Shown piece after piece: positions 55,569 through 64,000 of a stretch of DNA of 64,000 nucleotides. The position numbers were made by a program, and so were the translations under genes. Numbering within the stretch: position 1 is the stretch's first letter; each line of letters opens with the position of its first letter. The stretch is from Acanthamoeba lenticulata. Its lineage: Eukaryota; Discosea; Longamoebia; Acanthamoebidae. The stretch covers positions 21,480 through 85,479 of the forward strand of contig NAVB01000129.1 of the NCBI GenBank assembly GCA_002179805.1. The letters run 5' to 3'. The notes beneath the pieces were generated by a model. The model saw only the letters and a list, made by a program, of their open reading frames with translations. It did no database searches and was not told where the DNA came from.

Positions 55569-57342
55569 ATGATGCAGGGCATGAAGCTGAGCTTCAGCAT
55601 GAAGCCTGTGGGGCTGGCAGCACAAGCCAAGCCACTCCCCTTCAGCGCTGACGATGATGACGAAGAGGCAGCGCCCCCCACGACCATTGGCGGCGTCCAT
55701 CGTCCCGTCAAGCGCCCACGTGCTGCTCCTGCCCCTACCCCATCTCCTACTTCTTCCTCATCTTCTCCTGCTCCCACTTCTTCTGCTTCCTCTTCGACTT
55801 CCTCCTCTTCCTCGTCCGCCTCTACACCTCCACCTGCGGCCCCGACGGCCACCTCGACGCACGTCCCGGCGGCCGCTACGACGCCTCCCCCTCCGCCAGG
55901 TACCTGCTCTTGGAGGCAAAGGAAGCTTTCGTCTCTAATCGTCTCTTGTGCGCCGCCGCTGCTGTTGTGTTTCGTAGCCCCGACCTCGGCAGAGCGGAAG
56001 GAAGTCATCGACAAGCTCGCCCAGTACGTGGCCAGGTCCGTACACCCCTTCTTTTACATTCAATGTGTTTTCGTTTCATAATTTTATTCTTTGTTTTTTT
56101 TTATTAAATAATAATGTTAAAAAATCTTTTATCTTGCAGACACGGGCCCGACTTTGAGCAGCTGACGCGGTCGCGCAACGAGGGCAACCCCAAATTCGGG
56201 TTCCTGTTTGACTCGGCGGCGACGGCCAGCGACGAAGTGCGCCGCGAGCGCGATTACTACGTGTGGCTGCTCGATGAGGAGCGCAAGAAGGTGGCCGCCG
56301 CCTCGGGCAAGACCCCGCTCCAGTCCCTCGTCGCCGGTGTCGGCGTTGGCGCCGGTGCCGCCGCCTCCAGCACCGCGCCACCGCCCTGGCGCAAGACGGC
56401 ATCGTCCTCCTTTGGGAGCGTCGCCTACACGCCTGCCGGGCCACCCGCCTACCACCCGCACCCGCAGGCCTCTTATGCGCCTCACCCGGCCGCGGCCGCA
56501 GCAGCTACCTCCACCAGCAGTAGCTCCAGCTCGTCGGGCAAGAAGCGCCAATTCGACGAAATCGGCGTACGTCATTATAATATTTTATTTTATTTTATTA
56601 TATCATATGCAATTTAAATTTCTTTTTTTAAAACAAAAATTGGGATTACAGCAGAAGCGGTTCAGCGAAGACCGACCACAGCCGGCGTCGCCTCCGCGGG
56701 GCGGTGGTTACCGATCGACGCCGCTGCCTCCGCAGAACGACGACGATCTCGTGCTGCCACCGCAGCCGCGCCACGGAAAGCCCGGCGGCCACCACATCGG
56801 CGACTTCTTGCCGCGGGAGGAGCTCGAGAAGTTTTTGCCCAAACGAGCCTCTTCTCCCTCTTCCTCTTCTTCATCCACTTCATCCTCCTCGTCCTCGTCC
56901 GCGCAGGCGCCGGTCGAGTCGGACATCGGCAAGAAGCTGCTCCAGAAGATGGGCTGGAAGGAGGTTCGCGTCCGCGTCCGCGTCCGCGTTGTTGGTGTGC
57001 TCGTGGAGCTCACACACAAGCTCATGTGTGTATCGCGCGCGGCAGGGCTCGGGGCTGGGCTCGACGGGCGAGGGCATCACGGAGCCCATCCAGGCGCAGG
57101 TCAAGAACGACATGCTGGGCGTGGGCACGTCCGACCCGTCGTCCGTGGACGAGGGCGACGACATCTACGCCGCCTACAAGAAGCGCATGATGACGTACGT
57201 TTATCGACACTTGCATTTACGTTTGACAAGAAAAGGGTCACGTAATAACGCTGGCGTTTCTTTCTATGTTGTTGGGTGGACCGTTAGTGCGTATCGCTAC
57301 CGGCCCAACCCGCTCAACAACCCACGACGCCAGTACTATTGA
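55569..57342 (+). CDS. SUGP1: SUGP1-like splicing factor with SURP and G-patch domains
   Basis: Six exons (55569-55899, 55978-56035, 56140-56566, 56652-56963, 57046-57194, 57288-57342) give 443 residues. A single SURP module (about 112-170: EVIDKLAQYVARHGPDFEQL, GNPKFGFLFD) is followed by Ser/Ala linkers and a G-patch near 365-410 (DIGKKLLQKMGWKEGSGLGS). The C-terminus DIYAAYKKRMMTAYRYRPNP LNNPRR is nearly diagnostic for SUGP1/SF4 proteins. G-patch proteins activate DEAH helicases of the spliceosome; SUGP1 acts with SF3B1 in branch-site recognition. The protein is shorter than human SUGP1 (645) and has one SURP, not two. Confidence 0.88.
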
Positions 57343-58699
57343 TAATGATGATCCGCGACGACTGGGCTGGGCAGCCTGCCGGAAAGGAGGGGGAAAGGGA
57401 AGTTGAAGTCTTTTGTACACATGGTGGCGAAAACAAACGGCAGGCCAACACAAACGTCGGTCATTTTGGCCCCAAATGAACTGCGCACAACGTGGCCGAG
57501 GTGAAGGGCGAGGCCGAGAGGGAGGACGAAGGGGTGCTCGTGGAGGTCGCAGAGGCTACGTGGCTGACGGCGAAGCGGACTTGCTTGGCGAGGGAGGGTA
57601 CGATGTGGGGGAGGGAGTATGGCACAACGATACGACGGAGATCTGAACTAGTTAGTTCGGAGTTAGCAAGATCGCGATTTGAGCAGGGCTTGGCTGATCC
57701 TAAACTATTGTTTTGGCAATTTTTTTCATTTTTTTTAAAAAGCCAAGGCAGTTCACGTACTAATATGAAACGTGATCTGTAACAAGAACTGTAACGCTCA
57801 TTTGAACGGTCAGTTGATCGTTACCTTGCATTTCGCGCCAGGACTGGGGCATGATAAAGAGAAAGAAAGCTCACCCGTCCATTACCCCCAGTAACCCACC
57901 TGAGCATCGCCAAGTAACATCATGTCATCTACAACACCGTTCATAACCAGCAACCACCGCGCACCTGTAGCATCGCGGAGTAGGTTTATCCGAATTGAAG
58001 CTACCATTTACGTTACGTCAAGAGGTGTTCTGCAACTGCCTGTGGAAGCCTCTTCCAACGGCAGTGGGGAAGCAGGGGCATCGACAGACTTGGTACTTTG
58101 CTCTTAGCCCCCTCTGGCTCCGCTTTCTTGCTCTCTCCTTCTTACAGTTCACAGTTAAAGCGGAAGAGGGAGGACTTGATGGAAATCGACGAGACGGAAC
58201 CGGGAGAGCACAAGGAAAGCGCCAAGAAGAAGAACAAGAAGAACAAGAAGAAGAACAAGAGGAAGTGGAATAGGAATAGGAGCAGGAAGAACAGCCAGAG
58301 GGGAGGATCTTGTCGCTCCCGATGCTCCCACTGTTGCTCCCAATGCTCCCACTGTCGCTCTTGCCATCATTAGCTCCGAAACTCATGTTTCGTTCCTGCG
58401 CATAAACCTTCCTGCTTGCTTGCACGGTCTGGCGAAGCTTTGCCTAAAGAGGAAAACTTGTGCTTATCCTTGGCACGTACTTCAGTGGGCACGGCCAACG
58501 GCTGCCCTGGAACTCGAACACCTGCGCCAACGTGGTCTACGGAGGCCAACTGGAGAAATGATGAGGGGCCGCGTCCAGCTTCTTGAGCCAACACGGGCCA
58601 GTCCAGCTGAACCGCAAGCCAAACTCGATCTTCGGTGAAGCGTGCAAAAATAAAGAGAAAAAATGCAGGCAACGAAAAGCGCGCAAAGGAAGAAGAAGG
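57343..58699. other. Gene-poor stretch with a decayed ankyrin-like fragment
   Basis: 1.36 kb without an intact gene. The first part (to about 57,900) shows no coding pattern. Bases 58,140-58,380 hold a Lys/Asn-rich and Ser/Cys-rich low-complexity block. Around 58,475-58,565 is a fragment of the GCPW repeat. The last 100 bases lead into the DUF1152 gene. Confidence 0.45.
58175..58575 (+). pseudogene. Relic of a GCPW-type ankyrin-like gene
   Basis: A leader-like reading (MEIDETEPGEHKESAKKKNK, then Lys-rich) is followed 250 bp later by one recognisable repeat unit in two frames: VLQWAR in one and LPWNSNTCANVVYGGQLEK in another. An indel between TGGGCACGG and CTGCCC breaks the unit. Only this one unit remains, against ten in the gene at 3.2-4.0 kb. 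Confidence 0.45.
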
Positions 58700-60451
58700 A
58701 TGGAAGCGACGACCAGCAACCCAAGCGGGACGGGGGGTTCAAAAACACCAACAGCATCCATGTCATTGAGTTGTGCTCCGCTCGTCCAGCCCTTTTGGAC
58801 CGAGCTGGAGCCTGCCCAAAACGTGCTCATTGCCGGCTGTGGCGGCGGCTACGACGTGTTCTCTGGCCTCCCGCTCTTCTTCGCCTTGCATAAGATGGTT
58901 GTGGCGGCCCTCCTCCTCTTGCCTCCTGCTCAGCTTGACCCACTGACTCCTCCAACCGGGCGACCATGGTGGGTGTGAAACGCGCAGGGGAAGCGCGTGT
59001 TCTTGTTCAGCTTGGCCTTTACCCACGGCCTCGATACGGTCACAGGAAAGCGCGTGACGAAGCAGTGCGTTGAAGTGACCGCCGACTCTGTGCGCTCCGA
59101 ATGTAAGAGAAGAGGCTCTCCCAGCACGTTTCGGGGCTCACCGCGTGGTTGCCTTCTCCCCCCCCTCTCTTGGCGCAGGGCCACACAAGAACCTCGAGAC
59201 AGACTCGTACTTTCCTGAGGCCCAACTGGCCATATGGTTCCGCCGCACACACAACATGGTGCCGCACAGCCGCTATTGACGTATTGCTTGTTACAAGTTG
59301 ATGGAAAGGGTTGACCATTATTTTCATTGGGCCCGCTCGAGCAGGAGGTGCCCGTCTACACGATGAGCGTCACGGGTTCGCGTCCCGTCCTGTTTGTCCG
59401 TTCCTCTCATTTTTCGTGTTCGGACCCTGTGTGCGATGTTGGCGGACGGCAGGGGTAGCCCCACTGCAAAAGGCGTACAAGCACATCGTCAATATGCACG
59501 ACATCGACACCATCATCCTGGCCGACGGTACGATCTGCGATCCTCATGCATGCATGCAGCTGCGTGGGCTCTGCTTATGCGATGCTCTCCTCTATGGGCA
59601 CAGGCGGCACGGACTCGCTGATGCGGGGCAATGAGAAGGAGCTCGGCACGCCCACCGAGGACATGGCCTCCATCTGCGCGGTCAACCAACTCAGCCTCCC
59701 GTCGCTCAAGCGCAAGTACCTCACCTGCATCGGCTTTGGCGTCGACGGTACGGCCCTAGTTGTTGCTGCTGTTGTTGCTGCCGCTGTTCATGATGATGAT
59801 GATGATGACGATGATGGCGACGATGCCACCAACACCAACGTCATTGCTTGTGTGGGAACGCAGCCTATCACGGGGTCAACCACAGCCTTTACCTCGAGAA
59901 CGTGGCGTACCACATCCGCAACGGCGGGTTCCTGGGTTCCTTCTCGCTGCTGGCCCAGCACGACGAGGCCCAGCAGTTCATCCGCGCCTACGAGAGCTGC
60001 ACGCCCGAGAACAGCATCGTCTGCGCGTCCGTGGCCTCGGGTACGTTCGGTGGCGCGGTCCTGGCGTTGGGCGTTGGCCTCGATGGGCTAGGACTCGATG
60101 GGGCTCATTCAGTCGTTGGCCGACAGCGGTCGAGGGCCAGTTTGGGGACAAGCATCGCGAGTCGACCCAGTTCCGCACGAAGGGCTCCAAGCTGTTCATC
60201 AACCCGCTGATGAGCCAGTACTGGTGCTTCTCGTTGCCGCACGTCGCTGAAAGCACGTCTCCTCTTCTTCTTCGTCTGTGGTCTCCTCTGGTGTCGGCCC
60301 GGGCTGACGTCCTTGCGCAGGCATCTACTTCCTGGCCGAGCTGGTCAACACGAAGGACGCCGGCCAGGTCCGCGCGGCCATCCACAACTGGAGAGACCGC
60401 AACTTGAAGGGCATCGTGCTCGTTCGCCAGCCCATCCCGTTCCCCCACTAA
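58700..60451 (+). CDS. DUF1152 family protein
   Basis: Nine exons (58700-58897, 58988-59102, 59179-59258, 59345-59375, 59453-59527, 59604-59747, 59864-60040, 60127-60273, 60321-60451) give 365 residues. The family hallmarks are NVLIAGCGGGYDVFSGLPLF, the Rossmann-like start, MGKRVFLFSLAFT, DTIILADGGTDSLMRGNEKE and YHGVNHSLYLENVAYHI with YWCFSLPH. DUF1152 proteins occur in archaea, bacteria and protists; the Gly-rich loop and acidic cluster suggest nucleotide or sugar binding, but no activity is established. The last intron (60274-60320, 47 nt) is the weakest junction: it is the only GT..AG choice that reaches the conserved IYFLAELVNTKDAG in frame. Confidence 0.82.
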
Positions 60452-60551
60452 CGCATGCCTCGGTCCCCATGGCGACCGTCGCACGCGGCAAAGACAGAAT
60501 TAAAAAAATGAATAAAAATATTTTTATTTTTACAGTTTTATGTGTGACGCG

Positions 60552-61154
60552 TCAGCGAGTGCCCTTGGCTGTGCCCCGTCGCCGGAGAAGGGAGAAGAAG
60601 CCTCGTCGTCGAGGCTTTTCTTGCTGCTTTTGTTGTTGTTGTTGAAGGGACGCCTTCTCTTCGGCCGAGGAGAAGGCGTCAGGGGCGGCGTCAGGGGCGG
60701 CGCTCGGCTCGGGCTGGAGGCTCCGCAGGGTGAGGAGGGCCTGCTGCAGCTCTTGCGCAGGGTAGTTGAGCGAGAGGCGCTTGACAAAGGACCCGCTGGG
60801 GACTTGCCTCGGAGAGGCCAGCATCTTGGACGCGTCAAAGGAGCGGCTTCGCACTTGGCTACCGCCTCGCTCCGCGGCTGGACTCTTGGGCTTGACGAGC
60901 TCGACCACGGGCTCGGCCAGCTCGGCCAGGCAGCACTCGTCTTCTTCGTCCTCGATGTCAACCTCTTCGTTGAAGGAGCCGAGGTAGGCTCCATGCTCAG
61001 CGCAGAGCAGGAGCTGGTCGTGAAGAGGCGACGACGTGGCCGGCGTGGCGAGGGGCGACGCACAGGGCGAGAAGTCGCCGGTGTACGACTTGTGCAGGTC
61101 GGTGTAGAGGCGCTTCATCACCACCGCCGATGATCCCCCATTGGGCAGAGCCAT
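60552..61154 (-). CDS. Lineage-specific protein of unknown function
   Basis: An intron-free reading of 200 residues from ATG 61154 (MALPNGGSSAVVMKRLYTDL). The body has an acidic patch (EEVDIEDEEDECCLAEL), a Ser/Arg region (SQVRSRSFDASKMLASPRQV), a helix (YPAQELQQALLTLRSL), a Gln run and a strongly basic end (RRRGFFSLLRRRGTAKGTR). I recognise no domain. The frame extends upstream to 61472, but a TATA-like TTTAAATA at 61417-61424 on this strand puts transcription start near 61,390, so the downstream ATG is preferred, with a leader of about 235 bases. SRSFDASK resembles basophilic kinase sites, suggesting a phosphorylated regulatory protein (inference). Confidence 0.6.
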   Translation of the reverse strand: MALPNGGSSAVVMKRLYTDLHKSYTGDFSPCASPLATPATSSPLHDQLLLCAEHGAYLGSFNEEVDIEDEEDECCLAELAEPVVELVKPKSPAAERGGSQVRSRSFDASKMLASPRQVPSGSFVKRLSLNYPAQELQQALLTLRSLQPEPSAAPDAAPDAFSSAEEKASLQQQQQKQQEKPRRRGFFSLLRRRGTAKGTR

Positions 61155-61689
61155 GGCCAAAGGCTTTTCTTGTCCCTCGTCTCCCTCTTGCTCGTCGTTG
61201 ACGCTCTCTTGCTTGTTTGTAGTGGGAGGCAGTTGGTGTACGCTATTCGTTGGAAAGGCCTCCCGAGAAGGCTTGATGCTGGTTGAAGGTTGTTGACAGT
61301 TGACAGCAAGCCAAGTTGTTGTTGAAGAAAGAAGAGGTCTTGTTGAAGAAGATGAAGAGAGAAGAAACGCGCTGTTGTTGTTGGCGGTGCAAAAGACGGA
61401 CGTCAGGTTGAGAAGGTTTAAATAGGCAGCTTTTCCGTCGGAGCTGCGCCAGGCAATGGACCCACCAATCACGTAAGTCCTTCCAACAAGGTTGCGTTGG
61501 CAATAGCGTTAAAGGTCAGTTGTCTGGGAGGAATGAGCAAATTGCTGGTTGGAGACGAATATGTTTTTGTCACACCACCAAATCGGTTCACCAGGCTTCA
61601 CGCGAGCTACAGCAGCTCGGCCTAGTGAACGGACGCCACCACGGAGACGATAACGTGTCTACACGCGCATATGCCGTTAACACAGCGCC
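61155..61689. other. Spacer upstream of the unknown minus-strand gene
   Basis: Holds the leader and promoter of the minus-strand gene and some unassigned sequence. The leader (about 61,155-61,390) is rich in TTG/CAA and short A-rich runs. No other gene is supported. Confidence 0.35.
61417..61424 (-). promoter_or_regulatory. TATA-like element of the 60.5-61.2 kb gene
   Basis: Reads TATTTAAA on the minus strand, about 30 bp before the expected transcription start and 260 bp before the preferred ATG. Confidence 0.4.
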
Positions 61690-62091
61690 TAGGCGATGGG
61701 TGGCCTCGTACGAACTTGATCGGGCACTCCTGTCCGCTTGTGCACACCGTAAACAAACTGCGAAGCATGGCTGCCCGTGGGACAAGACCACCTGTGCGGG
61801 CGGCCAGGGAAGGCCACATGGGCGTGGTCCAGTGGCCCGTGGGACGAAGGAACGTGTGCCGAGGCAGCCTGGGGAGACCAACTGCACATTCTCCAGTGGC
61901 TGCGCGCCCATGGCTGCCCGTGGGGCAAGGAGACCTGCGCCTCAGCCAAACTCAACGATGACCCCGCGCTTCTTGAGTGGGCTCGTACCAACGGCTTCCC
62001 CTGGAAGGAGGCGGCCGAGTACCTGTGGACATGGGATAAGGACGAGTGGGGTTTCTTCAGACGTCCAGGAGTACAACGTCGTCCTCTCTGA
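61690..62091 (+). pseudogene. Decayed GCPW-type ankyrin-like gene
   Basis: Repeat units are plain but spread over three frames: KHGCPWDKTTCAG in one, RAAREGHMGVVQW in the next, then PWDEGTCAEAAWGDQLHIL and LRAHGCPWGKETCASAK through NGFPWKEAAEYLW in the third. Two frame changes within about 70 bp, plus loss of the residues between VVQW and PWDE, show the gene is broken. The 3' end after the last repeat stays open to a stop at 62091. It is related to the gene at 3.2-4.0 kb and the fragment near 58.5 kb. Confidence 0.65.
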
Positions 62092-62235
62092 ACGCGAGTC
62101 AAGCCTTGAATTTAATTTTTCTTTTCATGGCAGAGGCACATCCCGTACACCAGCCCGCAACACATGTGGTCATGCAGCTGGAAGAGGCAAGCCATCCATA
62201 ACATCTGTTGGCTACATACGCTGAGCACGTCAACG

Positions 62236-64000
62236 TTTTTCTGCTGTTCATACTCCAAATCATTGTGGGTGTGTGGCAGGATCAAATGGGAAGTGGTGCT
62301 TTTTTGGTGACCAAGGCATGCTATTTGATTATTTTTTATTTTATTTTTTATGCTTTTAAGACTGGTGACCACTCAGTCCTGAAGTAGAGGGCAATCATGA
62401 GGCTTAAATACCAAAGTGTAGTAGGTACCATATTTGAAGTCACTTCAACTTTTTTGTTGGTTTCATCATCTCAAGTAGCCAACAAAGTTAAAAAGAAGAT
62501 ACCAGCTTGTATCATGCAACAAATGGTTGCTTACATGACCATAATATTTATAGATTTTAAGCATGAAAAAAGATTTTTTTCAAAAAAATGAACTAAGAAC
62601 CATAAGAAAATATGCAAAAAAAACTATGGAAAATGATGTTTTCCAAAATCCACCATGCAGCAAATGTTGACAATATGTTTTTTGTACATTTCAGGAATAT
62701 AGGTGAAAAAAAAGTCAATGTTTTTTTTTGAACATTATGTTTTTTGCCAACAACCATTTTGAATGGAAAAGTTATATGACATCAAATTTGTGATGACAAT
62801 CAAGCACAAAAGTCAAGAAGACTTCATGAAGTCAAAAAGGCCAATTATAAGCTAGTTGCAGCACAAACATGTATTGATAATGGCTTTGAGTATGTGGTGG
62901 GAGTTGTTGATGCCTTACAACATTTTTGGAGTGCAGCAAGGAAAGGAAACCATGAAAAAGCTTATTGGAAACAAGCCATTAAAACATAATATGACCTTTA
63001 CACCATTATATACAAAGTTTTATAAGCCAAAAAAGGAATTGTATAAGCCTACATCTATTGTCATTTTTTTCTGGACATTTTGTTTAAAACAATACCATCA
63101 TAGTGGCAAGCCATAATTTATAGTTCATTTTTTTTGATCCATGTAACTAACAAAAAAAACATAAAATGATTTGTATGAATGTAAAAAACTAAAAAACTTT
63201 AGTTCAAGAATAATATATAAAGTGGCAAAAAACAATGGTGATGGGATTGAGCCCAAGTATAATTTACCATTTATGTGAATTGATAAATATACAAACCAGC
63301 CAGGCAACTCTTGTTTAAAAAACTACATTAACCAATGCTAATATGGCAAGTTATGTTAGTTTTGATATTATATTTTGCAATTATGAAAATTTTCATGATT
63401 GTGATATTATATTTTGCAAAGTAAATTTAGGCATATTATTTGGATTAGCAATAGTTGTTATATTCAATAAGCTTTGTAAGCTGTTTGTGCTGAAATAACA
63501 AATTTTTGATCAATATTTTTCCCTTTTTCATTTGTATCTGCATGAATTGCAGCAATAAATCCAATGGTTATTTTGTTTACACAACACCAATGCAAAGCAG
63601 GTAAATTAACAAATAACATATCCTATAACCAAAGACAAACATTTATAAAACAAAATAAAATGGTTTCCCCATTTAGTAATTTTTCCAATAACTCTTATGA
63701 GCCTGCATCAGCTATAATATGAGGTTCAAATATATCATTCCATCTTGCCTGGAAGTTGTTTTATTTTCTTTATATTCAATATGTTGACTAATAGCCAAAT
63801 TATGAACAACTTAAACCAAAATCTACTATATATATCATCAACAATCATTTTTGTAATCAAATATATCTAATTTTTTGTAACAAAAAAATATGTTAAAATT
63901 AGTTATTATAATAAAAAATTATATATTTGTACCTTGGTTGTTGCAATGTCAGACTTTAATTCAACTGATAAAACTTCATTTTATTAGACTTCAGTAAAAA
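62236..64000. other. CpG-free, AT-rich tract of unknown origin
   Basis: From just after the CpG at 62234-62235 to the end of the window, 1,765 bp, I find no CG dinucleotide on reading every line, while GC, TG and CA are common. GC content is roughly 30% against well over 55% in the adjoining genes. No exon chain with the local codon habits is present. The longest open readings (for example 62856-63116, 86 residues) have no recognisable family. The tract could be a heavily methylated and deaminated repeat, a subtelomeric or pericentromeric block, or foreign DNA. Confidence 0.75.
63364..63419. repeat. 17-bp direct repeat around a 14-bp palindrome
   Basis: GATATTATATTTTGCAA occurs at 63364-63380 and again at 63403-63419. 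Between the copies lies the perfect palindrome ATGAAAATTTTCAT (63383-63396). Confidence 0.7.

Noticed and set aside
62856..63116. 86-codon open reading in the AT-rich tract, considered as a transposase fragment
   Set aside because: No catalytic motif or family resemblance; open readings of this size are not surprising here, and neighbouring frames are full of stops.
1..64000. Giant-virus insertion in the window
   Set aside because: No capsid, DNA polymerase B, packaging ATPase or other viral core gene is seen; the shared GCPW repeats alone do not prove viral origin.

Overview
The window looks like a piece of the nuclear genome of a free-living amoeba close to Acanthamoeba. The reasons are GC-rich exons, many short GT-AG introns (mostly 50-120 bp), AT-rich spacers, very tight gene packing, an amoebozoan-style gene set, and the GCPW-type ankyrin-like repeat family typical of Acanthamoeba and some of its giant viruses. 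The organism call is inference. I rebuilt exon structures by eye. For nearly every gene the reading phase closes across all introns, which is good internal support for the models, but exact splice sites remain predictions. I see no rRNA, convincing tRNA, CRISPR array or intact transposon.

Layout, left to right. 1-4.0 kb: a Q-rich gene running off the left edge (minus) and a GCPW ankyrin-like gene with a frameshifted 5' end. 4.1-10.7 kb: a divergent pair, a Kelch-BTB protein (minus) and a VPS9-domain Rab-GEF (plus). 10.9-14.4 kb: a short Q-SNARE with a CaaX-like end (minus), an MMADHC/cblD homologue and ribosome-biogenesis factor RRS1. 14.6-19.5 kb: two convergent chromatin-type genes, a sirtuin fused to a YEATS domain and an SH3-JmjC protein. 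19.6-24.5 kb: a secreted Asp-box propeller with a Ser/Pro stalk, a mitochondrial-carrier-like protein and an ITPase. 24.7-31.4 kb: a very large FAM21/WASHC2. 31.6-35.2 kb: a small membrane protein, an NAD-dependent epimerase-like protein and a 2OG-Fe(II) oxygenase. 35.3-47.8 kb: RNA polymerase I largest subunit (minus), proteasome chaperone PSMG4, a Pro/Gly-rich protein (minus) and the exosome helicase MTR4. 47.9-53.9 kb: an ADP-ribosylglycohydrolase, a TatD nuclease and a PP2C-like protein with an F-box inside the phosphatase fold. 54.0-60.5 kb: a CASC3/Barentsz-like EJC protein (minus), a SUGP1-like SURP/G-patch splicing factor and a DUF1152 protein. 60.5-62.1 kb: a lineage-specific basic protein and a decayed GCPW ankyrin gene. 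From about 62.24 kb to the end the composition changes abruptly to an AT-rich tract with no CpG at all.

Functionally the window is mostly housekeeping: ribosome production (Pol I, RRS1, MTR4), mRNA processing (CASC3, SUGP1), endosomal traffic (FAM21, VPS9, SNARE), metabolite and nucleotide housekeeping (cblD, ITPase, ADP-ribosylglycohydrolase, TatD) and chromatin or oxygenase enzymes. The most unusual items are the reader-eraser (sirtuin-YEATS) fusion beside an SH3-JmjC gene, the F-box nested in a PP2C fold, the CaaX-ended SNARE, two GC-AG introns, the recurrent intronic TCGTG satellite, and the CpG-free tract at the right end.
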